Below, one piece after another: positions 17,860-25,642 of a DNA stretch of 64,000 nt. Where the stretch lies: the NCBI RefSeq assembly GCF_001941625.1, contig NZ_CP016076.1, positions 6,370,001 to 6,434,000 of the forward strand, written 5' to 3'. The notes below the pieces were generated by a model. That model did not search any database and was not told where the DNA came from. It worked only from the letters and a program-made list of their open reading frames with translations. The translations under genes were made by a program, and so were the position numbers. How positions within the stretch are numbered: the stretch's first letter is position 1; each line of letters starts with the position of its first letter. The DNA comes from Actinoalloteichus fjordicus (lineage in GTDB: Bacteria > Actinomycetota > Actinomycetes > Mycobacteriales > Pseudonocardiaceae).

Positions 17860-19257
17860 TCAGGACACCTGCCCGTCCAGCCCCTGCAGCCGCAGCAGCA
17901 GATCGCGGACGTCCGTCGCGGCCAGCCGCCCGTCTCGTTCCACCTGCTGCGGGACCTGCTGGTCCGAGCAGAGCAGCACCGGACCGTCCTGTGGGGAGTC
18001 CGGAAGTCGCCCATGCGATCCGCGTACCGGCGACGGGTCGAGCGGAACCACGTTCATCGCGTACCGCAGGCCGACCTTCTTGCGTACCAGGTTCGTCGCC
18101 GCCTTGGCCTTGACCATCGGGTCCGCCGGGTCGAAGAACAGCTCCGCCGGGTCGTAGCCGGGCTTGCGGTGGATCTCGACGCCCTTGGCGAAGTCGGGCG
18201 CGGAGGCATCGTCCAGCCAGTAGTAGTAGGTGAACCAGGCACGCGGCTCGGCCACCGCGACGAGTTCCCCGGCGCGCTCGTGGTCGATGCCGTAGCGGGC
18301 CTGCTGTTCCCGGTCGAGGACCTCGTCGACGCCGGGCAGTCCCGCGACGATGTCCCGCACCCTGGGCAGGTCGGCCGGGTCGGCGACGTAGACGTGGGCG
18401 ACCTGGTGGTCGGCCACGGCGAAGGCCCTGGAGGCCCAGGGGTCGAGGTACTCCATGCCCGCCTGGCGGTAGACCTCCAGCAGTCCCTCGCGACGCAGCG
18501 CGCGGTTGACGTCCACCGGCTGGTCCGCCGAGGTGATGCCGTACTCGCTCAACGCCACGACGGAGGCCTGCTGCCTGCGCGCCTCCAGCAGCAGCGGCGC
18601 CAGCTCGGCGTCCACGGCGCGGGCGGCGGCGATTGCCTGCGGCGAGTCGGGTCCGAACCGCTGAAGGTCGTAGTCGAGGTGCGGCACGTAGACCATCAAC
18701 AGCTCGGGCCGGTGTCGTTCCAGGACGCGGGTCGCCGCCTGGGCGATCCATCGACTGGAGGCGATCGACGCCGTCGGGCCCCAATACTGGAAGAGCGGGA
18801 ACTCGCCGAGCTCGGTGGTGAGCTCGTCGTGGAGCGTCACGGGGCGCGTGTAGCAGTCGGGCGACTTGCGGCCGTCGGCGTGGTAGATCGGCCGGGGCGT
18901 GACCAGCATGTCCGTGGAGGCGCCCATCGCGTACCACCAGCAGATGTTGGCGGCCCGATAGCCGGGGTGGGCCGCGCGGGCGGTCTCCCACACCTTCTCG
19001 CCCTGGACCAGCCGATTGTGCTGCCGCCACAGGTAGACCTCGCCGAGGTCCCGGAAGTACCAGCCGTTGCCGACGATGCCGTGCTGCGCGGGCATCCGGC
19101 CCGTGAGGAACGTCGACTGGACGCTGCAGGTGACTGCGGGCAGCACGGTGCCGAGTTCGGCCTGCCAGCCCGTCTTGCCGAGCGCGGCCAGGTTGGGCAT
19201 GTGCGCCAGCAGCCGGGGGGTCATCCCGACCACGTCGAGCAGCACCAGTGGCTTCAT
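17860..19257 (-). CDS. eboF: EboF-like alkaline phosphatase-fold phosphodiesterase
   Basis: A 465-residue type I phosphodiesterase/nucleotide pyrophosphatase-like protein. Metal ligand Asp8 (LLDVVGMTP), a Thr/Ser nucleophile region AVTCSVQSTFLTGR (about 41-54) and AQHGIVGNGW (about 58-66) are intact, as is a later SEYGITSADQPVDVN segment. No signal peptide, so it acts in the cytosol unless exported by other means. It is the last gene of the ebo-type cluster, overlapping eboE by ATGA, with AGGAGG upstream. In ebo clusters the EboF-type protein is thought to release or modify a phosphate- or nucleotide-linked intermediate; the actual substrate is unknown. The identification rests on motifs plus the four typical partners upstream. 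Confidence 0.85.
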   Translation of the reverse strand: MKPLVLLDVVGMTPRLLAHMPNLAALGKTGWQAELGTVLPAVTCSVQSTFLTGRMPAQHGIVGNGWYFRDLGEVYLWRQHNRLVQGEKVWETARAAHPGYRAANICWWYAMGASTDMLVTPRPIYHADGRKSPDCYTRPVTLHDELTTELGEFPLFQYWGPTASIASSRWIAQAATRVLERHRPELLMVYVPHLDYDLQRFGPDSPQAIAAARAVDAELAPLLLEARRQQASVVALSEYGITSADQPVDVNRALRREGLLEVYRQAGMEYLDPWASRAFAVADHQVAHVYVADPADLPRVRDIVAGLPGVDEVLDREQQARYGIDHERAGELVAVAEPRAWFTYYYWLDDASAPDFAKGVEIHRKPGYDPAELFFDPADPMVKAKAATNLVRKKVGLRYAMNVVPLDPSPVRGSHGRLPDSPQDGPVLLCSDQQVPQQVERDGRLAATDVRDLLLRLQGLDGQVS

Positions 19258-20423
19258 CCTCGTACCTCCTCCACGTCGCTGATCAGGTTCTCGGCCGCCC
19301 AGGTGAGCTCGGCGGCGATGCCGTCGACGAGTTCCGCGTCGGAGCGTGGCGTCGTCTCCGTCGTCTCGGCCGCCGCCTGACTGGTGCCTGCTCTGGGCAG
19401 CACGCTCCAGGTGTAGGTCTCCACCTCCACGTGCGGCCGGAACTCCTGAGCGTGTCGCAGTGCCGTCACCGCCTCCCGCAGCACCCAGGTCGTCGAGCGC
19501 AGCGGCGCGACGGGCTGGGCGTGCAGCGGGACGTGGAAGTGCACCCGCCACGGCCCGAGACCGGGCAGTTCGCTCGCCGCCTGCGGCAGGTCGTCGACGG
19601 CGCGGATCTGCTGGTCCGAACCGAGTTCTCGCACCTGATGCAGGTAACGCGGCTCGTCGAAGTGGGCCAGCGCCGCCTTGGTCGCGGGGCTCTGGGGACG
19701 GTCGACCTGGAGGGCGGCCGAGGCCTGCACCTTCACCACCTCGAGTCCGGCCGCCTTGATCGAGGCGATGGTCTCGGTCGGGTCAGCGAAGGACACCGCG
19801 AGATGACAGGTGTCCAGGCAGAGCCCGATGTAGGCCGGGTCGACGCGACCGGACAGCCAGCCCACGGCGTCGGCGACCGTGTCCAGCACGCAGCCAGGCT
19901 CCGGTTCGACGGCCAGTCGGATCGGGCGGCCGATCCGACGATGCAGCTCGCGCAGGCCCAGGGTCAGCTCGTCGATGGCGCCCAGCGCGAGCATCTCGTC
20001 GGCGATGCTCCACGGCAGGCGCCAGCCCAGCGGCAGCGTGGAGATGCTGCCGTGGTCGGCGTCGGCGGGCAGCAGATCGGCGAGGACGGTCGCACAGTCC
20101 AGCGTGTACTTGAGTCGGGAACGCTCCGTCCACCTCGGCTGATAGACCGCGTGCTTCACCACCTGCTGGTGGAAACCGCCGTAGGGGAAGGCGTTGAGGG
20201 TGTGCACCTCCAGGCCCCTGGCCCGCAGTTCCGAGGCGAGCCTGGCGCGCGCGTCGGCGTCCTCGGCCAGACCGGCGGCCACGTCGGCGGCCAGCCACAG
20301 TCCGACGCCGAGCCGATCGGCGCCCAGCCTGCGGCGCACCGGCTCGGCGTAGTCGTCGAGCTGGGCGAGGATGCCCGACAGGTCCTCCGCCGGGTGCACG
20401 TTGGTGCAGTAGGAGAGCGTCAT
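19254..20423 (-). CDS. eboE: metabolite traffic protein EboE (TIM barrel)
   Basis: A 389-residue xylose isomerase-like TIM barrel. It opens with the EboE-typical LSYCTNVHPAEDL and has AFPYGGFHQQVVK, AVEPEPG (Glu173/Glu175), LCLDTCHLAVSF (Asp204, His207), VKVQASAALQV, and late HFHVPL and VEVETYTW segments, so a divalent metal site is likely. In cyanobacterial ebo clusters EboE is needed for correct movement of a scytonemin precursor to the periplasm, and NCBI names the family metabolite traffic protein. The gene overlaps eboB upstream and eboF downstream by ATGA each. The reaction is not established in any organism that I know of. Confidence 0.92.
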   Translation of the reverse strand: MTLSYCTNVHPAEDLSGILAQLDDYAEPVRRRLGADRLGVGLWLAADVAAGLAEDADARARLASELRARGLEVHTLNAFPYGGFHQQVVKHAVYQPRWTERSRLKYTLDCATVLADLLPADADHGSISTLPLGWRLPWSIADEMLALGAIDELTLGLRELHRRIGRPIRLAVEPEPGCVLDTVADAVGWLSGRVDPAYIGLCLDTCHLAVSFADPTETIASIKAAGLEVVKVQASAALQVDRPQSPATKAALAHFDEPRYLHQVRELGSDQQIRAVDDLPQAASELPGLGPWRVHFHVPLHAQPVAPLRSTTWVLREAVTALRHAQEFRPHVEVETYTWSVLPRAGTSQAAAETTETTPRSDAELVDGIAAELTWAAENLISDVEEVRG

Positions 20424-21403
20424 CTCGCACCGCCTGAATCGGCGCCTTCCGCCGGACTCGGGCGGACAGCAGACCCTGCCGGACTCGGGCGGACAGCAGA
20501 CCCCGCCGTCCCGCCGAACGTGGCCGGGTCAGGACAGGCGCCGCGCAGCACGGAGTTGCCCTCGAAGGTCCCCGACGCCGTGTCCGCCGACGCACCGAAG
20601 CCGGGCAGTTCGGACAGCTCTAACCTGCCGCTCTGCCCGTAGAACTGCACCGGGTTGTGCCACAGGACGGTGTCCACCTGGTCTTCGGAGAAGCCTGCGG
20701 CGAGCATCGCCTGGCCGGTCTTGTACGTCTTCAGCGGATCGGATCGGCCCCAGTCGGCGGCCGAGTTCACCAGGACTCGCTCGGTGCCGTACTCCTTGAG
20801 CAGCGCGACCATCCGGTGCTCGTCCATCTTGGTGTCCGGATAGATCGAGAAGCCCATCCAGCAGCCCGCGTCGAGGACGGCTTCGATGGTGACCTCGTTG
20901 AGGTGATCGACCAGGACGTGCTCCGCGGGCAGCCCGGACTCGGCCACCACGTCCAGCGTCCGCCGGGTCCCCTTGAGCTTGTCCCGGTGCGGGGTGTGCA
21001 CCATCACGGGCAGCTCGTGTTCGCCGGCGAGTTCGAGCTGCCGGGCGAAGACCCGGTCCTCCTCGGGAGTCATCGAGTCGTAGCCGACCTCGCCGACCGC
21101 GACCACGCCGTCCTTGGCCAGATACCGAGGCAGGACGTCGAGCACGTCGACGCAGCGCGGATCGTTGGCCTCCTTCGGATTGAGCGCGATCGTGCAGTGA
21201 TGGCGGATGCCGAACTGCGCGGCGCGGAATCGCTCCCAGCCGATCAGCGCGTCGAAGTAGTCGGTGAAGGAGGCGACGCTGGTCCTGGGCTGGCCGAGCC
21301 AGAACGCCGGTTCCACCAGGGCACGGACGCCTGCGGCGTACATCGCCTCGTAGTCGTCGGTGGTGCGCGAGGTCATGTGGATGTGCGGGTCGAAGATGCG
21401 CAT
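20420..21403 (-). CDS. eboB: EboB-like TatD family hydrolase
   Basis: A 327-residue metal-dependent hydrolase of the TatD/amidohydrolase superfamily. Metal residues are in FDPHIHM (His7, His9), VAVGEVGYD, LPVMVHTPH, EHVLVDHLNE and NSAADWG. The catalytic core ends near residue 285; the rest is a Gly/Ser/Pro/Ala tail with a 9-residue duplication (GSAVRPSPA twice) encoded by a 27-base tandem repeat. GGGGAGG precedes the ATG, which shares one base with the eboA stop (TGATG). EboB-type proteins are a constant member of ebo/edb clusters. The substrate is unknown. Confidence 0.9.
   Translation of the reverse strand: MRIFDPHIHMTSRTTDDYEAMYAAGVRALVEPAFWLGQPRTSVASFTDYFDALIGWERFRAAQFGIRHHCTIALNPKEANDPRCVDVLDVLPRYLAKDGVVAVGEVGYDSMTPEEDRVFARQLELAGEHELPVMVHTPHRDKLKGTRRTLDVVAESGLPAEHVLVDHLNEVTIEAVLDAGCWMGFSIYPDTKMDEHRMVALLKEYGTERVLVNSAADWGRSDPLKTYKTGQAMLAAGFSEDQVDTVLWHNPVQFYGQSGRLELSELPGFGASADTASGTFEGNSVLRGACPDPATFGGTAGSAVRPSPAGSAVRPSPAEGADSGGAR
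20451..20502. repeat. 27-base tandem duplication in the eboB tail
   Basis: Two perfect 25-base copies (20451-20475 and 20478-20502, core GGACTCGGGCGGACAGCAG) with a period of 27 bases, so the reading frame is kept. It encodes two GSAVRPSPA units in the unstructured C-terminal tail of the EboB-like protein and looks like a recent slippage or duplication event. Confidence 0.85.
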
Positions 21404-22119
21404 CAGTGCTGCCTCCCCTGGTCCTGCGTCGGCTCGCTCGGCTGGTCGGTGTGGGGACCGCTCGGCCGGTCGGCGGGCTCGGGTCCGGGTCCGCCGATCA
21501 GGTCCAGTGCGTCGGCGGGCACCTCGCGGCCCGCCGCGCGACGCTCGGCCGCGTAGTCCTCGATCATGCGCAGCAGTTCGGCGTCGGTTCGCTCGGCCAG
21601 CGCGGCGACCGCCGCCAGAGGAACCCCGGTGAACAGGCACTTCAGCACGCCGTGCCGCCAGGTGTGCGCATCGAGATGTCGGCCTGCGAACGGGCCCATC
21701 GCGGCGGCGACCAGCCGGACGTCGTTGGCCCGGAGTGCATCGCGGACCAGGATCAGCGCAGCGTCGACGAGCCGGTCCCGCTCCTCGCCGGGCTCCTGGA
21801 CGGAGGTGAGGACGTCCAGGCCGCGCAGGACGCCTCGGCGTTCGGCGTCGTCGCCGTAGCGGTAGAGGTCCGCGATCTCGGTGGCCAGCCGCGTCGGCGA
21901 GCAGACCGAGGCGAGGACGCCGAGCAGGCCGATGCGGGTCAGATCGTCCTCGGTCCCGTGCACGAGACCCTGCGGGTCGGAGTCCGGCCGCAGCACCGCC
22001 CGGCCGACCTTGCGCCCCACCGCGGGGAACAAGGTGCGGATGGCGGCGGGATCGGTGGTGATCCGCTGGGCGGCCTCGGCCTCCCACGGTGTCAACGAGT
22101 GGGTCTGATGCTCGCTCAC
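21403..22119 (-). CDS. eboA: EboA domain protein
   Basis: A 238-residue helical protein. The EboA-type domain spans about 12-195: repeated amphipathic helices, a VLRGLDVL segment, and the motif DAHTWRHGVLKCLFTGVPLAAVAAL that marks this family. The last 45 residues are Gly/Pro/Asp-rich and disordered. It starts at GTG, overlapping the preceding TIM-barrel gene by GTGA, with GGGAGG six bases upstream. EboA has no known fold or reaction, but it is the diagnostic gene of ebo clusters. It may be a scaffold or carrier for the pathway; that is conjecture. Confidence 0.88.
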   Translation of the reverse strand: MSEHQTHSLTPWEAEAAQRITTDPAAIRTLFPAVGRKVGRAVLRPDSDPQGLVHGTEDDLTRIGLLGVLASVCSPTRLATEIADLYRYGDDAERRGVLRGLDVLTSVQEPGEERDRLVDAALILVRDALRANDVRLVAAAMGPFAGRHLDAHTWRHGVLKCLFTGVPLAAVAALAERTDAELLRMIEDYAAERRAAGREVPADALDLIGGPGPEPADRPSGPHTDQPSEPTQDQGRQH

Positions 22120-23273
22120 CTGCTGCCTCCCGAACTCCGAGGGTGCGCCGTCTGTTGGGGCGTCGAGTCCGCCGATGCGGTGATGCTCGACCGGGCCGAG
22201 GCGATGGCGCTCGGCCCGGTCGAGGACAGGGGAGCCGCCGGGGCCGTCACGACAGCGGAAGTCCGGGCCGTGGTCCCGGCAGCGCGAGCCTGTGTCATGG
22301 TCCCGGACCGCGCGGCGGGGACGTCGTGCGCGGCCGATGCGGCCTGCGCGCCCGTCTCGGCCGTCGCCTGGCCCCGCCGACCGGCGGGCAGCGCGGCCCG
22401 CAGCGCGGCCAGCGAACGCCGGGCGACGGTGGGCGCGGCATGACTGTGCCTGGGCAGCTCGACGGCGGCCAGGCCTCGATAGTCGATCTCGTGCAGGGCG
22501 GCCAGCGTCGCGGCCAGGTCGAGTTCGCCCGTGCCGAACTCCAGGTGCTCGTGGACGCCCGGCATCATGTCGTCGAGCTGAACGTTCACCAGCAGCCCGC
22601 CCGCCAGCCGGATGCACTCGGCGGCATCGACCGGTTCCACGGCGACACAGTGCCCGACGTCGAGCGTCAGCCGCAGCGAGTCCGGCTCGCCGAGGTCGGC
22701 GCGCAGCGTCAACGCCTGATCGAGGCGCTCGATGACATGACCGGGCTCCGGCTCCAGGCCCAGCGGCACTCCGACACGGTCGGCCTCCGCCAGCACCGGT
22801 TCGAGTCCCTGCCTCAGACGTCGCCAGGTCAGCTCGGCACCGCTGCCGTCCTCGTCGACGCCCGACCAGCAGGAGACGCAGTCCGCGCCGAGGTCGGCGG
22901 CCACCCGCAGTGCCCTGGTGAGGAAGTCGATCCGGGGGGCCTGGTCGTCGCAGACGAGCGTCGGATGGTGCTTGCGTGTCGGATCCAGCAGATATCGGGC
23001 GCCGGTCTCCACCACGACGCGCAGTCCGAGCTCGGCCAGCCGAGTCGCCACCCGGTCGGTCTCGTCCCGCAGATCGGCGGCGAAGGGGTCGAGATGGGCG
23101 TGGTCGAGGGTGAGGGCGACTCCGGTGTAACCGAGGTCGGCGATCACGGCCAGTGCGTCGAGCAGCCGATGGTTGGCGAAGCCGTTGGTGCCGTAGCCGA
23201 GGTCGAAGCCCGGCCCGGTCGGTCCCGAGTCGGGCCGGGACGTCGCGGCGGCGTGGGTCGTCACATCGGTCAT
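22116..23273 (-). CDS. TIM-barrel sugar isomerase/epimerase, extra member of the ebo-type cluster
   Basis: A 385-residue protein whose first 295 residues form a xylose isomerase-like TIM barrel: YGTNGFANHRLLDAL, LGLEPEPGHV (Glu174/Glu176), LTLDVGHCVAVEP (Asp205, His208), VNVQLDDMMPG and LAAVELPRHSH supply the metal ligands. It is related in layout to EboE but lacks the YCTNVHP start. The remaining 90 residues are an Ala/Ser/Thr-rich disordered tail. The ATG at 23273 has GGAGGG eight bases upstream. I do not recall this gene from the six-gene cyanobacterial and Pseudomonas clusters. It lies between the EboC and EboA genes, so it probably works on the same sugar or cyclitol intermediate. Confidence 0.85.
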   Translation of the reverse strand: MTDVTTHAAATSRPDSGPTGPGFDLGYGTNGFANHRLLDALAVIADLGYTGVALTLDHAHLDPFAADLRDETDRVATRLAELGLRVVVETGARYLLDPTRKHHPTLVCDDQAPRIDFLTRALRVAADLGADCVSCWSGVDEDGSGAELTWRRLRQGLEPVLAEADRVGVPLGLEPEPGHVIERLDQALTLRADLGEPDSLRLTLDVGHCVAVEPVDAAECIRLAGGLLVNVQLDDMMPGVHEHLEFGTGELDLAATLAALHEIDYRGLAAVELPRHSHAAPTVARRSLAALRAALPAGRRGQATAETGAQAASAAHDVPAARSGTMTQARAAGTTARTSAVVTAPAAPLSSTGPSAIASARSSITASADSTPQQTAHPRSSGGSR

Positions 23274-23361
23274 CCCCGCGTCCCTCCCCGAATTCCGTGC
23301 CAACCGGTCGGTACGGCGGCGACGGTCCCCGTCCGCCGTCGCCCGTTCCGCACGGCCGCCG

Positions 23362-24234
23362 TCACGTGGGGCTCACCTTGCGGGCCAGCGCCCGCGCGGC
23401 GGGGAGCACGCCGACGATCAACGCGGCGGCCTTCGCCGCACCGCGCCGCGCCGCGATGCCCGCCTGCAACGGCACCATCCCGTGGATGCCCGCGACGGTG
23501 GCGGCCCGGACCCGTTCGGCGGAGGGAGTCCGCGCGGCGGCGAGCTGTGCCCGGCCGACGAGGCGTCCATAGCCGACGCCTGCGGCAGCGCCGAGCACTC
23601 GATGCAGCGGAGACTTCGCCGGGCCCAGCACCGTGGCCGAGGCGGCGACGCCGGTCGCGGCCAGTGCGGCCCTGGCGGTGCTTGTCGAACCGCCGTGCAC
23701 CTCACCCGCCGACAACGCGGTGATCCCCGCAGCGTGACAGGCCATCGCCCCCGCCGCCGGGAGCGCGCCTCGCAGGTTGCCGGGGGCCGCGCCCAACAGG
23801 ACGTCGAGTCCTCGACACAACGCCATGCCCAGCGGCGCCGCCGAGGTCGGCTTCAGCACGGTGTCGTACGCCCAGATCGCCGAGGAGAGCGCGACCGCCA
23901 CCCGCGCGCTGTCCCGCCCGCCCGCCAGTGCCGACAGACCGATTCCGGTACCGGCCAGGCCCGCGGCGACGGCCAGGGCGCCCGACGGGGAGATCCGTCC
24001 GGAGGGGATGGGCCGCTCCGGTCGCTCCACGGCGTCCAGTTCGCGATCCGCCCAGTCGTTGAGGGCCATCCCCGACCAGTACAGGGCGACCGACGCCAGC
24101 GGCAGCAGCAGCCGACGACCGCGCAGCGGCGTCCCGGAGGCCGCCGCGCCCGCGATGGTGTCGCCGAGCACGGACAGCCCGGCGGGCGCCCGCACCAGTT
24201 CGACGAGCGTCTTGGTCCGGTCGGCGACGCTCAT
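23362..24234 (-). CDS. eboC: EboC-like UbiA-family prenyltransferase
   Basis: A 290-residue polytopic membrane protein of the UbiA superfamily, with about eight predicted helices. The first Asp-rich motif is NDWADRELDAVERPERPIP (Asn59, Asp60, Asp63, Asp67), which binds the prenyl diphosphate through magnesium. The second motif is reduced to YDTVLKPT, as in other EboC proteins where the second Asp cluster is degenerate. It should transfer a prenyl group to, or act on, a polar acceptor at the membrane. It overlaps the inositol-phosphate-synthase-like gene by ATGA and is followed after 88 bases by the extra TIM-barrel gene. Confidence 0.88.
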   Translation of the reverse strand: MSVADRTKTLVELVRAPAGLSVLGDTIAGAAASGTPLRGRRLLLPLASVALYWSGMALNDWADRELDAVERPERPIPSGRISPSGALAVAAGLAGTGIGLSALAGGRDSARVAVALSSAIWAYDTVLKPTSAAPLGMALCRGLDVLLGAAPGNLRGALPAAGAMACHAAGITALSAGEVHGGSTSTARAALAATGVAASATVLGPAKSPLHRVLGAAAGVGYGRLVGRAQLAAARTPSAERVRAATVAGIHGMVPLQAGIAARRGAAKAAALIVGVLPAARALARKVSPT

Positions 24235-25478
24235 GCCTGCGCCCCGGCCTCGGGATTCGCTGAGCCTGTCGCGGAACCGGGCAGGCCGTCGGCGTCGCCT
24301 GTCAGGCTCACCCGCAGCTCGTCGACCCAGTGCGCCAGTTCCCTGGTCTGCTCGGCGAACCGGTGCTCGTCGCTACCCAGCGGGTCCTTGAAGAAGAAGG
24401 CCAGCGCGCCCAGCGGCCCCGACCGGCCCGCCGCATGGGCGGCCGAGGTCAGGCGGGCCAGGTCGAGGACCAGCGGTGCGGCCAGGGAGGAGTCGTAGCC
24501 GGTCCAGGTGAACTGCAAGGTCATCCTGGCGCCGAGGAAGCCCTCGAAGGAGACGTGATCCCAGGCCGTCTTGACGTCGCCCATGTCGGGGACGTTGTCG
24601 ATGTGCAGCGGCGCCGTGACGTCGGAGCCCAGGAGTGCGGCGAGCCCGCGTGCCTTGGACTCGAGCTTGCTGGCGGCGAACTCTGGATCGCCGAGGGTCG
24701 CGCCGTCGCCGCCGCCCAGCAGATTGGTGCCCGCCCAGGAGCGGACCTTCAGCGCCCTGGCGGTGAACATCGGGGCGAGGACGGTGCGCAGCAGCGTCTC
24801 GCCGGTCTTGCCGTCGCGTCCCGCGTAGGGCAGGCCCTTGAGGTCGGCCAGCTCACGCAGCGCGGGCAGGGTGATCCCCGTGGAGGGGGTGAAGTCGACA
24901 TAGGGGCAGCCCGCGCGCAGTGCCGCGTACGCGGCCAGCGAACTGGGCGGCAGCACCGTCCGCGTCGGGTCGGCCAGTGCCTGTTCGAGCGCGGCGAGGT
25001 CCTGGTGTTCCGCGACCAGCGGAACCGGCGGCTCGGTGGAGGCGAGGTTGACGACGACCACCCGGCGTAGACCGTGCCGTTCCCGGAAGGAGACGAGGTC
25101 GCCGATGAGCGTCTCGGCCGCCTCGGCCTGCGAGCCCGTGTGCAGGGTGGGGTGATAGCCGCAGCGGATGTCGGAGTCGACGACCCGCAGTCCCTCGGCG
25201 ATGCCGCGCAGCACCGAGGCAGGCACGAGACCTGCCGCGCTGAGCTGCTCGGCGCGCTTGTCCAGGGCGGTGTCGACGATGTCGTGGCCGCCGATCACCA
25301 GTTCATCCCAGGCAGGCAGCGGAGCGACGTCGAAGGGAGCGCGCTCGGTGACGCACCCGATCGGCTCGACCAGGCCTGCGCGTAGGGCCAGCAGACCGCT
25401 GATCACGGTGGTGGCCACCGACCCTCGGGCTCCGATCAGCCAGAGACCGGTCGGCCCCACACCATGGGGACTGTTCAT
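24231..25478 (-). CDS. inositol-3-phosphate synthase-like protein, first gene of the ebo-type operon
   Basis: A 415-residue NAD-dependent protein of the myo-inositol-1-phosphate synthase family. NAD motif LWLIGARGSVATT (about 12-24), YVDFTPSTGITLPAL, AGRDGKTGETLLRTVLAPM, and the catalytic-domain stretch SWAGTNLLGGGDG followed by SKLESKARGL with the paired lysines. It would cyclise glucose 6-phosphate or a related sugar phosphate. It occupies the cyclase slot that in other ebo clusters is filled by the dehydroquinate-synthase-like EboD. I prefer the ATG at 25478 with AGGTGG eight bases upstream; a GTG at 25490 is also possible. It leads seven coupled genes. It is probably not the housekeeping Ino1, judged by context only. 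Confidence 0.85.
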   Translation of the reverse strand: MNSPHGVGPTGLWLIGARGSVATTVISGLLALRAGLVEPIGCVTERAPFDVAPLPAWDELVIGGHDIVDTALDKRAEQLSAAGLVPASVLRGIAEGLRVVDSDIRCGYHPTLHTGSQAEAAETLIGDLVSFRERHGLRRVVVVNLASTEPPVPLVAEHQDLAALEQALADPTRTVLPPSSLAAYAALRAGCPYVDFTPSTGITLPALRELADLKGLPYAGRDGKTGETLLRTVLAPMFTARALKVRSWAGTNLLGGGDGATLGDPEFAASKLESKARGLAALLGSDVTAPLHIDNVPDMGDVKTAWDHVSFEGFLGARMTLQFTWTGYDSSLAAPLVLDLARLTSAAHAAGRSGPLGALAFFFKDPLGSDEHRFAEQTRELAHWVDELRVSLTGDADGLPGSATGSANPEAGAQA

Positions 25479-25538
25479 GTCGTGTGCCACCTTTCTTCCC
25501 CCTCACGTGCCCCGCCGTCGGGTCGCACGTCGGACTGC

Positions 25539-25584
25539 CGGGCGGGAGCACGCCCCGAGGAGAACTCGGGACGCGCCCCGCCCG
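25539..25584. terminator. imperfect long hairpin between the multidomain gene and the ebo-type operon
   Basis: Arms 25539-25559 (beginning CGGGCGGGAGCACG) and 25565-25584 pair along about 20 bases with three mismatches and one bulge; the loop is GAGAA. It lies 59 bases downstream of the multidomain gene's stop and upstream of the ebo-type leader, so it probably ends the former. A second small stem (TCACCGC/GCGGTGA) occurs at 25605-25630. Confidence 0.6.
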
Positions 25585-25642
25585 ACAGCGAACGGTGCGC
25601 CTGCTCACCGCAGGCCGTGACCCGCGGTGAACAGGCAGTTCC

